A stretch of DNA of 64,000 nucleotides. Source: Cyclospora cayetanensis. Lineage: Eukaryota; Apicomplexa; Conoidasida; Eucoccidiorida; Eimeriidae. Each line of letters opens with the position of its first letter. The stretch's first letter is position 1. The DNA lies in the NCBI RefSeq assembly GCF_002999335.1, contig NW_020312347.1, positions 1 to 64,000 of the forward strand. Direction: 5' to 3'. This document shows, one piece after another, positions 62,501 through 64,000 of the stretch. A program made the position numbers and the translations under genes. The notes beneath the pieces were generated by a model. The model was not told where the DNA came from, did no database searches, and saw nothing but the letters and a program-made list of their open reading frames with translations.

Positions 62501-63527
62501 GTATGCGAGTTCGGGAGCCACCTGACCTCAGCTTTTACGTTGGTGACAGTGAACTAGTAGCGCTGATGAATATAGCCTCAAGCTGGCGTTTCGCAAAAAC
62601 AAGCAAGCCGCCCTGCTGCAGTGGCGAATACATCTTCAGGTTGCTTGATTTGGTGGACCGCGTGAAGCAACTCGAGGCATGGAGCACGGAATTCACCCTT
62701 CCTTGTCCACTATGGATTTCTGGGCTTTTCAATCCCATGTCTTTCCTGACAGCAGTGATGCAGGTTCGCTTCACTATTGAGTAGCAATGGAAAAGCTTGT
62801 CTATCAGCATGCTATAAGTGGATGTGTTTGCAGCACGTGGGTTCACCTATCATTCGACCTTTTTTAGTTTTTTGATTGTGTACTTGAAAATCTAAAAACT
62901 TCTTGGCTCTTGTGCGCACAGGTACGTGCGCGAGCGGAATCTCTGGCTCTTGACCGCATGTGCCTGAGGTGGACAGTGACAAATATGCGATATGGCACTG
63001 AGGCAACAACAGTTCAGGGCGGAACGTCACAACAGACGCCTGTGGCACCTCCCGATAAAGGAGTACTAATCTATGGGCTTTTCTTAGAAGGAGCTGCTTG
63101 GGAAGATGGCAAAGGAGATGTGGAGGGCAACCTGACACATGCTCAGCCAAAAGTACTCCAGTATCCGATGCCTGCCCTGATAGTGGAGGCCATTCCAACT
63201 GCTGAGGTTGACAACACTTGCATGTATAGCTGTCCCGTGTATCTAACATCTGCAAGAGGCCCCACTTACGTAACCACTGCGAATCTCAGGTGTGTGAGGA
63301 CATTTAGTTGATCATCCAGTTACCAGTCTGCATGCTGCGGGCAAATGTATTGGTTAGAGACTTCCTGAGAGCCCTTTGAAGCATGCTGTGATGTCCAGCT
63401 TCGCCATGTCTACTATGATGGCACTTTGTGCTATATGCGGTTATGCGGGTGCAGAATGAGTGCTGAAGATTCTGAACGCCAGTGGATTCTTGCGGGAGTG
63501 GCGCTCACTATGGCCACTGATGCATGA
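40084..63527 (+). CDS. Outer-arm (alpha-type) axonemal dynein heavy chain, ~56 exons
   Basis: One gene of about 23.4 kb encodes roughly 4,170 residues. Order: kelch propeller, IPT/TIG, filamin-like domain, heavy-chain tail, linker, AAA1-AAA4, stalk with microtubule-binding domain, AAA5, AAA6, C-terminal domain. Reading phases agree at almost every junction. Key motifs are [10 protein letters not shown] (AAA1 Walker A) with CFDEFNR (Walker B), GRPASGKST (AAA2), GSSGCGKT (AAA3), [10 protein letters not shown] (AAA4), the family-typical [12 protein letters not shown] and FPGVDPT, and the end [12 protein letters not shown]1 is intact, so the motor should hydrolyse ATP and walk to microtubule minus ends. 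Kelch plus filamin domains at the N-terminus are known from the Chlamydomonas outer-arm alpha chain, so this is inferred to be its counterpart. In coccidia the only flagellated stage is the microgamete, so expression there is expected. The exact start (ATG 40084) and part of the kelch region are uncertain. Confidence 0.93.
44667..47966 (+). other. Dynein tail and linker exons
   Basis: Exons: 44667-44866, 45029-45248, 45422-45655, 45817-46050, 46242-46420, 46705-47284, 47392-47592, 47736-47966. Conserved landmarks in order: [14 protein letters not shown] (tail motif P.I..LR...M..RHW), [15 protein letters not shown] and [12 protein letters not shown] (linker start), [21 protein letters not shown] (across the 47285-47391 intron), [14 protein letters not shown], and [12 protein letters not shown] at the end of the linker. 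This part dimerises and binds intermediate chains; the linker is the mechanical lever of the motor. The tail before the RHW motif is shorter than in most axonemal chains, which fits the replacement of its N-terminus by the kelch-IPT-filamin block. Confidence 0.9.
48154..54118 (+). other. Dynein motor AAA1-AAA4 exons
   Basis: Exons: 48154-48429, 48577-48759, 48892-49252, 49383-49683, 49953-50251, 50390-50574, 50695-50892, 51109-51440, 51556-51928, 52071-52181, 52484-52694, 52855-53150, 53440-53732, 53906-54118. AAA1: [47 protein letters not shown]2: GRPASGKST, then [32 protein letters not shown] and [15 protein letters not shown]3: [36 protein letters not shown]4: [24 protein letters not shown]. 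Walker A is present in all four, as expected for axonemal heavy chains. The linker-return segment [14 protein letters not shown] lies in the 111-base exon 52071-52181. Confidence 0.92.
54249..55979 (+). other. Dynein stalk and microtubule-binding domain exons
   Basis: Exons: 54249-54573, 54842-55024, 55277-55648, 55812-55979. The antiparallel coiled coil starts after [14 protein letters not shown] and runs through [19 protein letters not shown]. The binding domain at its tip includes [20 protein letters not shown] and a helix-rich part ending [20 protein letters not shown]. The return helix begins [20 protein letters not shown] and ends with [15 protein letters not shown]. This is the part that touches tubulin. 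The tip region has the usual length, so no obvious flap insertion is present. Confidence 0.9.
56144..63527 (+). other. Dynein AAA5-AAA6 and C-terminal domain exons
   Basis: Exons: 56144-56331, 56535-56682, 56933-57223, 57414-57566, 57833-58096, 58227-58397, 58600-58923, 59111-59322, 59588-59882, 60144-60278, 60515-60736, 60895-61076, 61208-61448, 61573-61647, 61861-61980, 62162-62233, 62381-62496, 62640-62763, 62922-63289, 63455-63527. AAA5 landmarks: [52 protein letters not shown]6: [39 protein letters not shown]-terminal domain: [55 protein letters not shown], and the end [11 protein letters not shown] plus seven residues before TGA at 63525-63527. The exons near 60736 and 61861 have alternative boundaries. 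Confidence 0.9.
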
Positions 63528-64000
63528 TTTGATCGGTAGCGTTGCAGCTTAAGGTTCAAGCATGTAGTGTTGTTTCCCATCCTAGGTTCGTCAAACTGTC
63601 ACGGACACCTGCCGTGCAGGCAACCTGCGAGACGTTGCATCATTGCTTTTGCAGAATGCCCTACTTGCAAGAAACTGACGCAATAAATTAGTCCAGATGA
63701 AGATGGCAATTAGGATTTGATCGAAAGTAAATTTCTAGTGTATGCTCTGTTAGGCTCATTTAGTGCACACATGCGCATAACACCATAACTTCAACTAACC
63801 TTTGTGGTCAAAGTTCCTACATCGGTAACCGCTTAGCAGGGCTTCAGGGCCTGGCGCATCACAGAGCTCCCTAGGACTCCCTTTAGCATCAGGTGTGGGT
63901 AGGTAGCCCAGCTTCACTTGGTACGGAAATTCACTATGATCACGGATTTAACCGACAAGTACGCACATGGCAGTGCTTCAGCTCCCTCTCTCTTCTACTT
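63528..64000. other. Dynein 3' flank
   Basis: This holds the expected 3' UTR and downstream sequence. An AATAAA lies at about 63682-63687, about 155 bases past the stop, and could serve as polyadenylation signal. No other gene is seen before the window ends. Confidence 0.45.

Overview
The window looks like nuclear DNA of an apicomplexan parasite, most likely an eimeriid coccidian (Eimeria/Cyclospora type). The best marker is a 376-residue actin that is nearly identical to coccidian actins and carries the N-A-E-D-S-S segment after one intron. Genes are rich in short introns, lie on both strands, and are separated by kilobases of DNA without recognisable content. The long single-amino-acid repeats common in Eimeria proteins are absent, so the genus is left open. 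Splice models were built by hand, by matching donor/acceptor sites, reading phase and protein-family conservation. No search was run.

Layout. 2.6-5.2 kb (+): a tyrosine-kinase-like (TKL) protein kinase in three exons with a long Ser/Pro-rich N-terminus. 6.4-7.7 kb (-): actin. 7.7-16.8 kb: mostly empty, with one weak gene candidate near 14 kb. 16.8-18.1 kb (+): a broken Ty3/gypsy-type reverse transcriptase-RNase H remnant. 20.0-20.7 kb (+): a probable ABM-fold (dimeric alpha-beta barrel) protein. 21.6-22.0 kb (-): a weak candidate. 22.1-23.6 kb (+): a four-exon type I membrane protein with a signal peptide and a Cys-rich tail. 25.0-25.75 kb (+): a single-exon four-span membrane protein. 26.8-29.0 kb (-): one or two unrecognised multi-exon genes. 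29.8-30.5 kb (+): a MED21-like Mediator subunit. 30.85-34.24 kb (-): a five-exon circularly permuted GTPase of the MTG1/RbgA family. 35.9-36.6 kb (-): an unrecognised protein with a KVQF motif. 36.6-40 kb: empty.

40.08-63.53 kb (+): a single dynein heavy chain gene of about 56 exons fills the rest. Its N-terminus carries a kelch propeller, an IPT/TIG domain and a filamin-like domain, the arrangement known from the Chlamydomonas outer-arm alpha heavy chain. AAA1-AAA6, the stalk with microtubule-binding domain and the C-terminal domain follow, up to a natural stop. In coccidia such a motor would serve only the flagellated microgamete.

The genes do not form a pathway; they are unrelated neighbours. 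The most unusual signals are in splicing. At least four dynein introns start with the same GC-type donor, GCAAGC, and several others across the window start with GTCAG.
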